Positions 7,106 through 15,002 of a stretch of 15,002 nt of DNA are shown here, piece after piece. The notes below the pieces were generated by a model. The model was not told where the DNA came from. It saw only the letters and a program-made list of their open reading frames with translations, and ran no database searches. This DNA comes from Actinomycetes bacterium (GTDB taxonomy: Bacteria; Actinomycetota; Actinomycetes; Mycobacteriales; Micromonosporaceae). The DNA is taken from NCBI GenBank assembly GCA_023402505.1, contig JAEYGD010000194.1, positions 1-15,002 on the forward strand, read 5' to 3'. Both the position numbers and the translations under genes were made by a program. Each line of letters opens with the position of its first letter. Position 1 is the stretch's first letter.

Positions 7106-7146
7106 CCCGCGGCAACCGTCCGGGCCGGCCAGGGCGTCGAACGGGT

Positions 7147-8175
7147 ATGCGGAGGAACCTTCCGGGCGCCGGCGTCGCACTGCTGATCGCCGTGAGCGCC
7201 TGCTCCACACCGTCCGGGCCGTCCGCCGGAGCCGCCCCGGCCACCGGGTCCGCGCCCCCGGGCGTCGCCGCCGCTGGCAACGTGGGTGCGTCCCGCCAGG
7301 ACCCCGGCGAGGCCGCCCGGACGCTGGCCAGCCTGCGCCGGGTCGACGACCTGCCGCTGTACGAGATGACCTACGTGGGCGCGTACGACCCGACGGCCGG
7401 CACCGACGCGACCCGCCCCGCCGAACCGTTCGGATGTTCGCTCTTCGTGGCCGCGGGCGACCCGGCCCGGCCGCTGTTCGCCCGCAACTTCGACTGGGAT
7501 CCCAACCCGGCGCTGGTGCTGCATGCCGACCCGCCGGACGGCTACGCCTCGCTCTCGCTGGTCGACATCTCGTACCTCGGTGTCGGCGCCGACCCCGCCG
7601 GTGACCGGCGGCTGCTCGACGCGCCGCTGCTGCCCTTCGACGGCATGAACGAGCGGGGCCTGGCGATCGGCCTGGCGGCCGACGACGGGGCGCGGGCGGA
7701 CCCGGTGCCCGGACGGCCCACCGTCGGGTCGGTCCGGATCCAGCGACTGGTGCTGGACCGGGCGGCGACCGTCGACGAGGCGCTCGCCCTCTTCGGCCGG
7801 CACAACCTGGACTTCTCCGGCGGCCCGGCGCTGCACTACCTGATCGCCGACGCGTCCGGCGCGAGCGCCGTGGTGGAGTTCGTGGACGGCCGGATGCGCG
7901 TCGAGCGGGGGCACGCCGCCTGGCGCGCGCTGACCAACGTTCCCGTCGTCGGGGTGCCGGAGCAGCGCCGCCGCGCCGACCACCGGTACGGGCGGATCGC
8001 CGCCGCCCTGGACCGGGCGGGCGGCACGGTGGACCCGGCGGCGGCGGCGCGCCTGCTCGCCGAGGTACGCCAGCCGCACACCCGCTGGTCGGTCGTCTAC
8101 GACCTGCGTCGGGGCGAGGTCCGGCTGACCACGGCGGCCGGTGGCGCCCGGACCTACCGGCTCCCGCCGGCCTGA
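7147..8175 (+). CDS. Lipoprotein Ntn-type linear amide C-N hydrolase (choloylglycine hydrolase-like)
   Basis: The 342-residue protein has a short signal peptide ending in VSAC (16-19), a lipobox that would lipidate C19, then a Pro/Ala-rich tether (20-50). The catalytic part resembles the choloylglycine/penicillin V acylase and C45 superfamily of Ntn hydrolases. It has the nucleophile candidate C97 in FGCSLF, ARNFDWD (112-118), the conserved GMNERGLAIG (166-175), then HYLIAD, a TNVP segment and RWSVVYDL near the end. These enzymes hydrolyse or transfer linear amides (bile salts, acyl-homoserine lactones, penicillins, beta-alanyl amides); the substrate here is unknown. Their Cys must become N-terminal, so cleavage between G96 and C97 would be needed and would free the catalytic part from its lipid anchor. 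The ribosome binding site is weak. It may be co-transcribed with the kinase and ends at a shared terminator. Confidence 0.82.
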   Translation: MRRNLPGAGVALLIAVSACSTPSGPSAGAAPATGSAPPGVAAAGNVGASRQDPGEAARTLASLRRVDDLPLYEMTYVGAYDPTAGTDATRPAEPFGCSLFVAAGDPARPLFARNFDWDPNPALVLHADPPDGYASLSLVDISYLGVGADPAGDRRLLDAPLLPFDGMNERGLAIGLAADDGARADPVPGRPTVGSVRIQRLVLDRAATVDEALALFGRHNLDFSGGPALHYLIADASGASAVVEFVDGRMRVERGHAAWRALTNVPVVGVPEQRRRADHRYGRIAAALDRAGGTVDPAAAARLLAEVRQPHTRWSVVYDLRRGEVRLTTAAGGARTYRLPPA

Positions 8176-8188
8176 ACCCGGGCGCGAG

Positions 8189-8222
8189 CGGGCCCGGCCC
8201 CCGGGGTGGGGAGCCGGGCCCG
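8189..8222. terminator. Bidirectional terminator hairpin between convergent genes
   Basis: CGGGCCCGGC (8189-8198) pairs perfectly with GCCGGGCCCG (8213-8222) around a 14-base loop that can itself form a short CCCC/GGGG stem. The hairpin lies in the 61-bp gap between the Ntn hydrolase and the convergent LVIVD gene. No T-run is present. Confidence 0.7.
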
Positions 8223-8236
8223 GTGTGCGCGGTCGG

Positions 8237-9673
<1,437 letters not shown>

Positions 9674-9710
9674 CGGCGGCGCCCTTCGCAACGGGAGATG
9701 ACTGCGGCAC

Positions 9711-9753
9711 ACGTTACCGCCCACCGACATACATCGATGTGATCGACGTCACA
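9711..9753 (-). promoter_or_regulatory. Promoter with CRP-type site for LVIVD copy 1
   Basis: TGTGATCGACGTCACA (9738-9753) fits TGTGA-N6-TCACA of the CRP/FNR family. On the minus strand, TAACGT (9711-9716) is a good TAnnnT -10. A start near 9704 would put the site centre at about -41.5, a class II activator position, with no clear -35. The site is 65 bp upstream of ATG 9673. The flanking ACATCGATGTGATC is shared with the site before the paralogue. Confidence 0.65.
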
Positions 9754-9872
9754 TTCAGAGAGGTTGATGGCCGCGTGTTCCCGCGGTGACCTCGGCCGGT
9801 GGAAGCGTGAACGTGACTGCCCGCAGCCGCCCGGCTCCGGCTGCCGTCACAGTGGCCGGTGGACGCGGCCGG

Positions 9873-9900
9873 CCCGGCCCTGTGTCTGGGCGGGGCCGGG
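9873..9900 (-). terminator. Terminator hairpin after LVIVD copy 2
   Basis: CCCGGCCC (9873-9880) pairs with GGGCCGGG (9893-9900) around a 12-base loop. In transcription order it lies 16 bases past the stop codon of the LVIVD gene at 9917-11371. It would separate that gene from copy 1, which has its own promoter. Confidence 0.6.
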
Positions 9901-9916
9901 ACGGGGTGCGCCGAGG

Positions 9917-11371
9917 TCAGTACGTCGGCTGGGTCTGCACGTTGAGTCGCTTGTAGTGGTGCCACTTCGCGCCCGGGATCGACCGCCTGTCGATCTCGAT
10001 GACGTCGAAGCCCTTCTGGATGTCGCTGGAGTAGATGTGGCCGTTGTAGTAGTACGCCGACCAGGAGCCGCCGAGCACCAGCTCGGTGTCCGACAGCGGG
10101 CCCCGCTCCCAGTAGCCGATCTCCTTGGGCTTCGCGGAGTCGGTGAAGTCCCACACCGAGATGCCGCCCTGGTACCAGGCCTGGACCATGACGTCGCGGC
10201 CGGGCACCGGGATCAGCGAGCCGTTGTGGGCGACGCAGTTCTCGGTGTCGGCGTTGGCGCGCGGGATCTTGAAGTAGCTGCGGAACACCAGCTCCCGCCG
10301 GTCGCCGCGGCCGACGATGTCGTAGATGGCGTCGGCGCCCCGGTTCGGCCCGACGGTCTCGTTGCAGGTCGCCCCGCCGCCGCCACCCAGCTCGTCGGTG
10401 AAGACGACCTTGGTGCCGCGGTTGTTGAACGTGGCGGAGTGCCAGAAGGCGAAGTTCGTCGTGTCGCGTACCGAGTGGATGACCCGCGGTGCCTCCCGGT
10501 CGGAGATGTCCATCAGGACGCCGTCACCCATGCACGCGCCGGCGGCCAGGTCCCGGTCCGGGAAGACGGTGATGTCGTGGCAGCCGGTGGTGGCCGAGCC
10601 CCCCGGCCGGCCCGGGTAGCCGCCGTCGGGGAACAGGTTCGGCGTGGCGACCACGGCGGCGTCCGTCGGTGACTTCAGCGGCACCTTGACGATCGAGATG
10701 GAGTCGTGCGGCGGCTGGCAGTCCGGGAAGGCCGCCGACGGCGAGTACGAGGAGACGTAGAGGTAGACCGACTTCTTGTTCTTCGCCGGCACCAGCGTGT
10801 GGGTGTGCGAGCCGCACGCCGTCTCGACGGCCTTGACGTACCGCGGCTGCCGGGGGTTCCGGATGTCGAAGATCTTGATGCCCTCCCACGAGTCCTTCAC
10901 GGTCGCGGACTGCGCGGTGCTGGCGCACGAGTCGTCGCTGCGGGACGAGTCGGTGGAGAGGAACAGCAGGTTGCCGTGCACGGAGATGTCGTTCTGCGAA
11001 CCGGGGCACAGCACCTGGGACATGATCCTCGGCCGGGCGGGGTTCGCGATGTTGTAGATGGTGAAGCCGTCGTAGTTGCCGACGTAGGCGAAGGGGCCCT
11101 GGAAGGCGATGTCGGTGCCGAACGCGGCAGTGGTGTCGAACGGCGCCTGCTTGGGCAGGTTGGCGATCAGGCGCAGGTTGGGGCTGCTCGAGACGGCGTC
11201 GACGGGGAGCTGGGCGCCGGTGGCCGCGGCGGCCGCCGTCGCGGGCGACGCGCCGGCCGGCGCCGCCTGGACTCCGCTGGGGACACTTGCGACGGTCGCG
11301 ACCAGAAGGCCGGTGGCGGCGACGCCCACCACCCGGCGCCAGGCGGGTGTGGGCGAGGTGGATCTGATCAT
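9917..11371 (-). CDS. Secreted LVIVD-repeat beta-propeller protein, copy 2
   Basis: The 484-residue protein has a signal peptide (1-36, WRR, hydrophobic core, cleavage after GVQA) and an Ala-rich linker. The propeller domain is nearly superimposable on copy 1: long identical stretches such as LCPGSQNDISVHG, NLFPDGGYPGRPGGSAT, NETVGPNRGADA, FRSYFKIPRANADTENCVAH and MVQAWYQGGISVWDFTDSAK. All eight cysteines are conserved. LVIVD-type units include YVGNYDGFTIYNIANPARPR and KIFDIRNPRQPRYV. Differences concentrate in the N-terminal linker, around 190-200 and at the C terminus (KGFDVIEIDRRSIPGAKW here). The ribosome binding site GAAGGG resembles that of copy 1. It is divergent from the DUF305 gene and shares a CRP-like site with it. 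The function is unknown; a structural, sensing or metal-related role at the cell surface is possible. Confidence 0.85.
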   Translation of the reverse strand: MIRSTSPTPAWRRVVGVAATGLLVATVASVPSGVQAAPAGASPATAAAAATGAQLPVDAVSSSPNLRLIANLPKQAPFDTTAAFGTDIAFQGPFAYVGNYDGFTIYNIANPARPRIMSQVLCPGSQNDISVHGNLLFLSTDSSRSDDSCASTAQSATVKDSWEGIKIFDIRNPRQPRYVKAVETACGSHTHTLVPAKNKKSVYLYVSSYSPSAAFPDCQPPHDSISIVKVPLKSPTDAAVVATPNLFPDGGYPGRPGGSATTGCHDITVFPDRDLAAGACMGDGVLMDISDREAPRVIHSVRDTTNFAFWHSATFNNRGTKVVFTDELGGGGGATCNETVGPNRGADAIYDIVGRGDRRELVFRSYFKIPRANADTENCVAHNGSLIPVPGRDVMVQAWYQGGISVWDFTDSAKPKEIGYWERGPLSDTELVLGGSWSAYYYNGHIYSSDIQKGFDVIEIDRRSIPGAKWHHYKRLNVQTQPTY

Positions 11372-11408
11372 CGGCGAGTCCCTTCGGGAGGGGATGATGA
11401 TTCAGGTC

Positions 11409-11480
11409 ACAGTACTGTTTGCGTTAGCAACATCGATGTGATCCAGATCACATTTGTTGTCCGTCGTCAATGGATACGAT
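11409..11480. promoter_or_regulatory. Divergent promoter region with CRP-type site (LVIVD copy 2 / DUF305)
   Basis: TGTGATCCAGATCACA (11437-11452) is a near-perfect CRP-family palindrome. It is 66 bp from the LVIVD start (11371) and 60 bp from the DUF305 start (11512). Minus-strand TACTGT (11409-11414) gives a start near 11402; plus-strand TACGAT (11475-11480) gives one near 11487. The site centre is then about -42 for both, so one bound dimer could activate in both directions. Start points are inferred from -10 matches only. Confidence 0.65.
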
Positions 11481-11511
11481 CGCCACGACCTCGACCTCCG
11501 GGAGGTAACGG

Positions 11512-12195
11512 ATGACCGTGCGAGGCAGATGGGTGCTGGCGGCCGTCACAACAGGTGTGCTCCTGCTGATCGTCGCCACCGTGCTGCTCCGCCCGGGGTC
11601 CGACACGGCCACCACGCCACCTGCGCCGAAGGCCGCGACGCCATCGAGCAGCGGCGGCGACCTGACGGTGATCGTGCCCGGCCGCCCGGGGGAGTCCGCC
11701 CAGGTCCGCCCCGCCGAGGAGCTGCGGGCGACCGCGTCGCCGGCGCACAACTCGATGGACGCCTGGTACGTGCGGATGATGATCCCGCACCACGAGCAGG
11801 CCCTCGAGATGGCCCAACTCGCGCCGGACCGGGCCGCCGACCCTCGGGTGAAGGCGCTCGCCGACCGGATCCGGGCCGCCCAGGCCCCGGAGATCGGCGT
11901 CCTGAAGGCCTGGCTGCAGGCCCGCGACCTCTCCACCGACGTCGCCGGGCACGACCACGGGACCATGCGGGGCATGCAGTCGCCGGAGGCGATGCGCCAG
12001 CTCGCCGACGCCCGGGGCGCCGAGTTCGACCGGCTCTTCGTGCGGATGATGACCGACCACCACGCCGGTGCCGTCGAGATGTCCACCAACCTGCTGAAGG
12101 TCGGCGTGGAACCGATGCTCCTGGAGTTCGCCAACTCGGTCGCCGTCGAGCAGAACGTGGAGATCAACCGGATGCGGGAGATCGTCGGCTCCTGA
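11512..12195 (+). CDS. DUF305 membrane-anchored His/Met-rich protein
   Basis: The gene encodes 227 residues from ATG 11512, with GGAGGT (11501-11506) five bases upstream. One N-terminal hydrophobic segment (about 7-26) anchors or exports it, followed by a Thr/Pro/Ala-rich tether (30-70). The rest is a two-part DUF305 domain of helical, ferritin-like type. The repeated signatures are VRMMIPHHEQALEMAQ (87-102) and VRMMTDHHAGAVEMS (177-191), each with an HH pair (93-94, 183-184). Between them lies a His/Met-rich loop, GHDHGTMRGM (146-155). Such residues suggest copper or other metal binding outside the cell, which has been proposed for DUF305 proteins but is not shown here. It is divergent from LVIVD copy 2 and shares its CRP-like site, so the three envelope genes may act together. 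It converges on the kinase gene, with only 26 bases between stops and no clear terminator. Confidence 0.88.
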   Translation: MTVRGRWVLAAVTTGVLLLIVATVLLRPGSDTATTPPAPKAATPSSSGGDLTVIVPGRPGESAQVRPAEELRATASPAHNSMDAWYVRMMIPHHEQALEMAQLAPDRAADPRVKALADRIRAAQAPEIGVLKAWLQARDLSTDVAGHDHGTMRGMQSPEAMRQLADARGAEFDRLFVRMMTDHHAGAVEMSTNLLKVGVEPMLLEFANSVAVEQNVEINRMREIVGS

Positions 12196-12221
12196 CCGGT
12201 GCCGCCCCGCCGGATGGGGGG

Positions 12222-13583
12222 TCAGGCGCCGGGCGCCCCGGGGTTGGTCGCCGGGTCGGTCGGCGGGTCCACGACCGGCGGGGAGGTGGTGGTCGTCCCG
12301 GGGTCCGGGGCGGTCGTCGTGGGGGCGACCGTCGTCGGCGCCGTGGTGGGCGCCGGGGTGGACGGCTGCTGGCTCGGGCTCGGCTCCGCGTCCGGGGTCG
12401 CCGTCGCCGACTCCGACGGGCGGCCGGTGGACCCGGTCGGCCGGTACGAACGCTGCGGGCTGGGACTGCTCTCCACCGGCAGCATCGGCACCGCCTCGTC
12501 GCTGGTCGTCGCGTCGGTCGGGGTGCTGGTGACCTCCGGCACCTTGACCGCCGGAGCGTTCGCCATCCCGCTGAGCCCGATCGCGGCGCCCAGCCCGGCA
12601 ACCGCCACCAGCACGGCGGCGGCGGCCCCGACCAGTGGTCCGCGGCGGGTCCGCGCGGATGTCCCCGCGGCCGGGGCGTCGGTACGCGTGGTCGGGTCGG
12701 CGTCGCGCAGCGACCCCGGTGCGGCGGCGGCCACCATCGCGGTCGCCGCGGCCGGGTCGGTGACGGCGGTACGCGCCGCCGCGGCCATCGCGGCGCCGCT
12801 GCTGAACCGGTCCGCCGGGTCCTTCGCCAGGGCTCGACCGACCAGCGCGCGTACCGCCTCCGGGATGTCGTGGGGCAGCTCGGGCGGCTCGTCGTCGAGG
12901 TGCCGGACGGCGACCTGCAGCGGGTTGTCGCCGGTGAACGGCGGGCTGCCGCTGAGGCAGCAGTACGCCACCGCGCCCAGCGCGTAGATGTCGGTGGCGC
13001 CCGAGACCGGCCGCCCGGCGGCCTGCTCCGGTGCCATGTAGAGCGCGGTGCCCGGAACGGCGTTGGTGCTGGTGATGCTGGTGACGTTGGTCGAACGGGC
13101 CACCCCGAAGTCGACCAGCACCACGCTGCCGTCCTCCTGCACCAGCAGGTTGCTCGGCTTGACGTCGCGGTGCACGATGCCGCGCCGGTGCGCGGCGTGC
13201 AGAGCCTGCGCGACCTGCGCCACGATCGACATGGTCTCGACCACGTCGAGCCGGCCGGCGGCCTCGATCCGCCGGGACAGCGGCTCGCCCGTCACGAACT
13301 CCATGACCAGGTAGTCGGCGCGACCGCCGTCGGGCAGCTCGTCCTCGCCGCAGTCGAAGACCTGGACGATGCCGGGATGCCGCAGCGCGGCCATGATCCG
13401 CGCCTCGGCCCGGAAACGCGCGATGAAGTCGGGGTCGGAGACCAGCGCGGGCAGCAGCACCTTGACCGCCACCTGCCGGCCCAGGACCAGGTCGGTGCCC
13501 GCCCAGACGTCACCCATGCCGCCGGTGGCGACACGTTCGTCCAGGCGGTACCGCCCACTGAGCACGACACCCGAAGCCAACAC
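12222..13583 (-). CDS. Transmembrane Ser/Thr protein kinase (PknB-like kinase domain, no PASTA)
   Basis: The 453-residue protein starts with GTG at 13583. The Hanks-type kinase domain (11-270) is complete: glycine loop ATGGMGDVW (19-27), K41 in VAVKVL, E60 of helix C, catalytic HRDVKPSN (138-145), DFG (158-160), a Thr/Ser-rich activation loop, and APE (184-186). It should be an active cytosolic kinase. A juxtamembrane linker (270-315) leads to one membrane helix (about 316-338). The outer 115 residues are almost only Pro, Thr, Ser, Ala and acidic residues, without the PASTA or other sensor domains of PknB homologues. No ribosome binding site is visible; a -10-like TACGGT (13590-13595) would start transcription at the GTG itself, so the mRNA may be leaderless. 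Substrates are unknown; the nearby sigma factor gene is divergent. Confidence 0.93.
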   Translation of the reverse strand: MLASGVVLSGRYRLDERVATGGMGDVWAGTDLVLGRQVAVKVLLPALVSDPDFIARFRAEARIMAALRHPGIVQVFDCGEDELPDGGRADYLVMEFVTGEPLSRRIEAAGRLDVVETMSIVAQVAQALHAAHRRGIVHRDVKPSNLLVQEDGSVVLVDFGVARSTNVTSITSTNAVPGTALYMAPEQAAGRPVSGATDIYALGAVAYCCLSGSPPFTGDNPLQVAVRHLDDEPPELPHDIPEAVRALVGRALAKDPADRFSSGAAMAAAARTAVTDPAAATAMVAAAAPGSLRDADPTTRTDAPAAGTSARTRRGPLVGAAAAVLVAVAGLGAAIGLSGMANAPAVKVPEVTSTPTDATTSDEAVPMLPVESSPSPQRSYRPTGSTGRPSESATATPDAEPSPSQQPSTPAPTTAPTTVAPTTTAPDPGTTTTSPPVVDPPTDPATNPGAPGA

Positions 13584-14126
13584 AGCAATACCGTACCCAG
13601 AGGTGGCGCGATCGACGCCCCCTGACCGGGCCGTCCCCGGCCGCCCGGTCCGGCCCTGGAAGGCACTGGACGGGAAGCCGGCGCTGAAGTGGCGTGACGG
13701 AGCAGCGACCTTGCGTCACTCGACCCGCCCACCGATGACGTAAGCTGGGCGAACGCCTCGCCACTCACCGCCGGCAGTCTGACGCAGCGTCACCGGTGGC
13801 GATCATGTTACGGCAACGCGCCGTCTGAACGGCTTGATAATTCTCACTCTTTTCCTGAGCATGGCCGGCTTGTCCGATCGGCCCGCCGCTCCTAGCGTTA
13901 GCCCGGCTCGGGACCGCGTCGGAGCCGTCGACGGCGACCGGTCGATGACCGGGCCGTCTGGCGGGGGGTCAGGCGAAACGGCTCGGGCCGGCACGGCCCC
14001 GGCGCAAGCAGGTCGGCGGGGGGCTGAGGTGCGGGATCAGGTCCGGTCGCCGGGCCGGTTCGGGGTCACCCGCGACGGCGCCGGGAGGCGCCGACCCGGC
14101 ACGGCCACGGGACGGAAGCAGGCGGC
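13584..14126. other. 543-bp intergenic region between kinase and sigma factor genes
   Basis: The region holds no gene I can support. The part near 13584-13600 carries the possible leaderless kinase promoter. The stretch 13680-13795 holds a cluster of TGACG/CGTCA motifs. Around 13830-13860 the DNA is unusually AT-rich (TTGATAATTCTC), a possible promoter for the sigma gene, though no firm -35 is seen. The last 250 bases are GC-rich and would be a long leader for the sigma factor mRNA. I recognise no riboswitch in it. Confidence 0.5.
13694..13793. repeat. Cluster of TGACG/CGTCA motifs, including a 13-bp palindrome
   Basis: Five copies occur in about 100 bases. GTGACG (13694-13699) faces CGTCAC (13714-13719), TGACG occurs at 13736-13740, and TGACGCAGCGTCA (13780-13792) is a perfect palindrome with 6-bp arms and one central base. 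The arrangement suggests several binding sites for one dimeric regulator upstream of the divergent kinase and sigma genes. The regulator is unknown. Confidence 0.4.
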
Positions 14127-14753
14127 GTGACGGGAGAGCTGAACGAGGCCGTCGTCGCGGCACAGGCCGGAGACGAGGACGCCTTCCGCTTCCTCTACCG
14201 CAGTCTCCAGCCCGGCCTGCTGCGCTACCTGACCGCGCTGGTCGGTGCGGACGCCGAGGACGTCGCCTCCGAGACCTGGTTGCAGGTGGCCCGTGACCTG
14301 CCCGGCTTCGCCGGTGGCGAATTCCGCGCCTGGACCGTCACCATCGCCCGCAACCGGGCGATGGACCACCTGCGCCGGCAGCGGCGCCGCCCCTCGCTCC
14401 CGGTGCCGGTGCAGGCGCTGAGCGAAGTCGCCGGTGACGCCGACACCGAGGAACGCGCCGGCGAGACCATCGGTACCGAGGCGGCGCTGGCCCTGATCGC
14501 CACCCTTCCGCCCCGGGAGGCCGAGGCCGTCCTGCTCCGGGCCGTGATCGGCCTGGACGCCGAGACGGCGGGACGGGTGCTCGGGCGGCGCCCGGGCGCC
14601 GTGCGCACCGCCGCCCACCGCGGCCTGCGGCGGCTCGCCGGGCTCATGGAACGCCGGGACGCGACCGCTGCGGCCCCCGAGGGCGCGACCCCACTGCGTC
14701 CCCGCGACGCGCGCCGACCGTCGGCGCCGCACGCCGAGCCGGCGGACGGCTGA
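14127..14753 (+). CDS. ECF-type RNA polymerase sigma factor
   Basis: The 208-residue protein starts with GTG 14127, the only reasonable in-frame start; its ribosome binding site is weak. Sigma region 2 (about 9-85) is clear: AAQAGDEDAFRFLYRSLQPG, then ADAEDVASETWLQVARDLPGF, and IARNRAMDHLRRQRRR, the DNA-contacting end. Region 4 (about 118-172) contains LATLPPREAEAVLLRAVIGL-like sequence followed by a helix-turn-helix with VLGRRPGAVRTAAHRGLRRL. There is no region 1 or 3, which fits the ECF class. The tail (175-208) is Pro/Ala/Arg-rich and probably disordered. It directs polymerase to an unknown regulon. The following gene begins 15 bases after the stop and is probably a functional partner, such as an anti-sigma factor. 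Divergence from a Ser/Thr kinase gene allows, but does not show, control by phosphorylation. Confidence 0.92.
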   Translation: MTGELNEAVVAAQAGDEDAFRFLYRSLQPGLLRYLTALVGADAEDVASETWLQVARDLPGFAGGEFRAWTVTIARNRAMDHLRRQRRRPSLPVPVQALSEVAGDADTEERAGETIGTEAALALIATLPPREAEAVLLRAVIGLDAETAGRVLGRRPGAVRTAAHRGLRRLAGLMERRDATAAAPEGATPLRPRDARRPSAPHAEPADG

Positions 14754-14768
14754 CGTGAGGGGTTCAAA

Positions 14769-15002
14769 ATGATCTTCCGCCGCTCCGCCCGGCGCCGGGA
14801 CGCCCAGCTCGACCGGCTGCTAGACGCCGTACCGACCGGGCCCGATGACGCCGTACCGACCGGGTCCGATGACGCCGCACCGACCGGGCCCGATCCGCTC
14901 GCCCGGCTCCTGTCCGCCGCGGCCGCCCCCGCCCGGCCCGGCGAACTCGCCGGCGAGGAGGCCGCGGTGGCCGCCTTCCGCGCCGCACGCGTCGCCCCGG
15001 TC
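14769..15002 (+). CDS. Probable partner of the ECF sigma factor (N-terminal part only)
   Basis: An ATG at 14769 with a strong GAGGGG (14757-14762) six bases upstream opens a frame that continues to the window edge (78 codons). It begins MIFRRSARRRDAQLDRLLDA, followed by three copies of an eight-residue repeat (DAVPTGPD, residues 19-42), then DPLARLLSAAAAPARPGELAGEEAAVAAFRAAR. The last part resembles N termini of conserved actinomycete proteins encoded right after ECF sigma genes, so a membrane-bound anti-sigma-like role is possible. The diagnostic region lies beyond the window and I cannot name the function. Close spacing to the sigma gene indicates one operon. Confidence 0.7.
   Translation, partial: MIFRRSARRRDAQLDRLLDAVPTGPDDAVPTGSDDAAPTGPDPLARLLSAAAAPARPGELAGEEAAVAAFRAARVAPV
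14823..14894 (+). repeat. Three tandem copies of a 24-bp in-frame repeat
   Basis: The units at 14823-14846, 14847-14870 and 14871-14894 encode DAVPTGPD, DAVPTGSD and DAAPTGPD. They differ from each other at only one or two bases. Because the unit is a multiple of three, copy-number changes would keep the reading frame of the sigma-partner gene and only lengthen its N-terminal linker. Confidence 0.9.

Noticed and set aside
13819..13836. Short GCCGT/ACGGC hairpin followed by TTGATAA as a terminator
   Set aside because: Only a 5-bp stem and no gene ending nearby on either strand.
13930..14126. A riboswitch in the long leader of the sigma gene
   Set aside because: Several GC-rich stems are possible, but no conserved core of a known riboswitch class could be matched by eye.
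13834..14130. 98-codon frame upstream of and overlapping the sigma gene start
   Set aside because: It begins with TTG without a ribosome binding site, uses AT-rich codons at first and then low-complexity Gly/Arg/Ala; no family is recognisable.

Overview
The window looks like chromosomal DNA of a high-GC actinomycete, probably a Micromonospora-type filamentous species. I base this on the strong G/C bias at third codon positions, GTG starts, TAnnnT-type -10 elements, secreted and lipoprotein gene types common in that group, and PknB-like kinase and ECF sigma genes. No tRNA, rRNA, CRISPR array, transposase or phage gene is visible. Genus assignment is an inference.

Layout. (1) 1-1246, minus: a secreted GH43 arabinanase-like glycosidase, cut off by the window edge, with a LacI-operator-like double site just upstream. 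(2) 1514-4091, plus: a two-gene operon encoding a cytosolic protein with an M15 peptidase-like zinc motif (a canonical Glu appears missing) and a full glutamine-dependent asparagine synthetase; only 4 bases separate them. (3) 4143-4967, plus: a MerR activator with a GyrI-like ligand domain and its own operator. A 16-bp perfect hairpin separates it from the convergent genes that follow. (4) 5029-6076, minus: a six-helix membrane protein and a small winged-helix regulator whose genes overlap by 8 bp. A 17-bp palindrome sits at their promoter, shared with the divergent PfkB sugar kinase (6185-7105), which is followed by a lipoprotein Ntn-type amidohydrolase (7147-8175). (5) 8237-11371, minus: two tandem paralogous secreted LVIVD-repeat (beta-propeller) proteins, with a divergent DUF305 protein (11512-12195). 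Both LVIVD genes have a CRP-type site (TGTGA-N6-TCACA) at nearly the same distance, 65-66 bp, from the start codon. The second site also lies between the LVIVD gene and the DUF305 gene at about -42 from predicted starts in both directions. (6) 12222-13583, minus: a transmembrane Ser/Thr kinase with a Pro/Thr/Ser-rich outer tail and no PASTA domain. (7) 14127-15002, plus: an ECF sigma factor and a probable partner gene, which runs off the window and carries a three-copy 24-bp repeat.

How the genes may work together. Three units look like genuine modules: the M15-like/AsnB pair, the membrane protein/winged-helix regulator pair with its palindrome, and the LVIVD-LVIVD-DUF305 envelope module under a CRP-family regulator. 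The last is the best candidate for an under-described system: two near-duplicate secreted eight-cysteine propellers and a membrane-anchored His/Met-rich protein apparently under one regulator. Its biochemical role cannot be read from the sequence.
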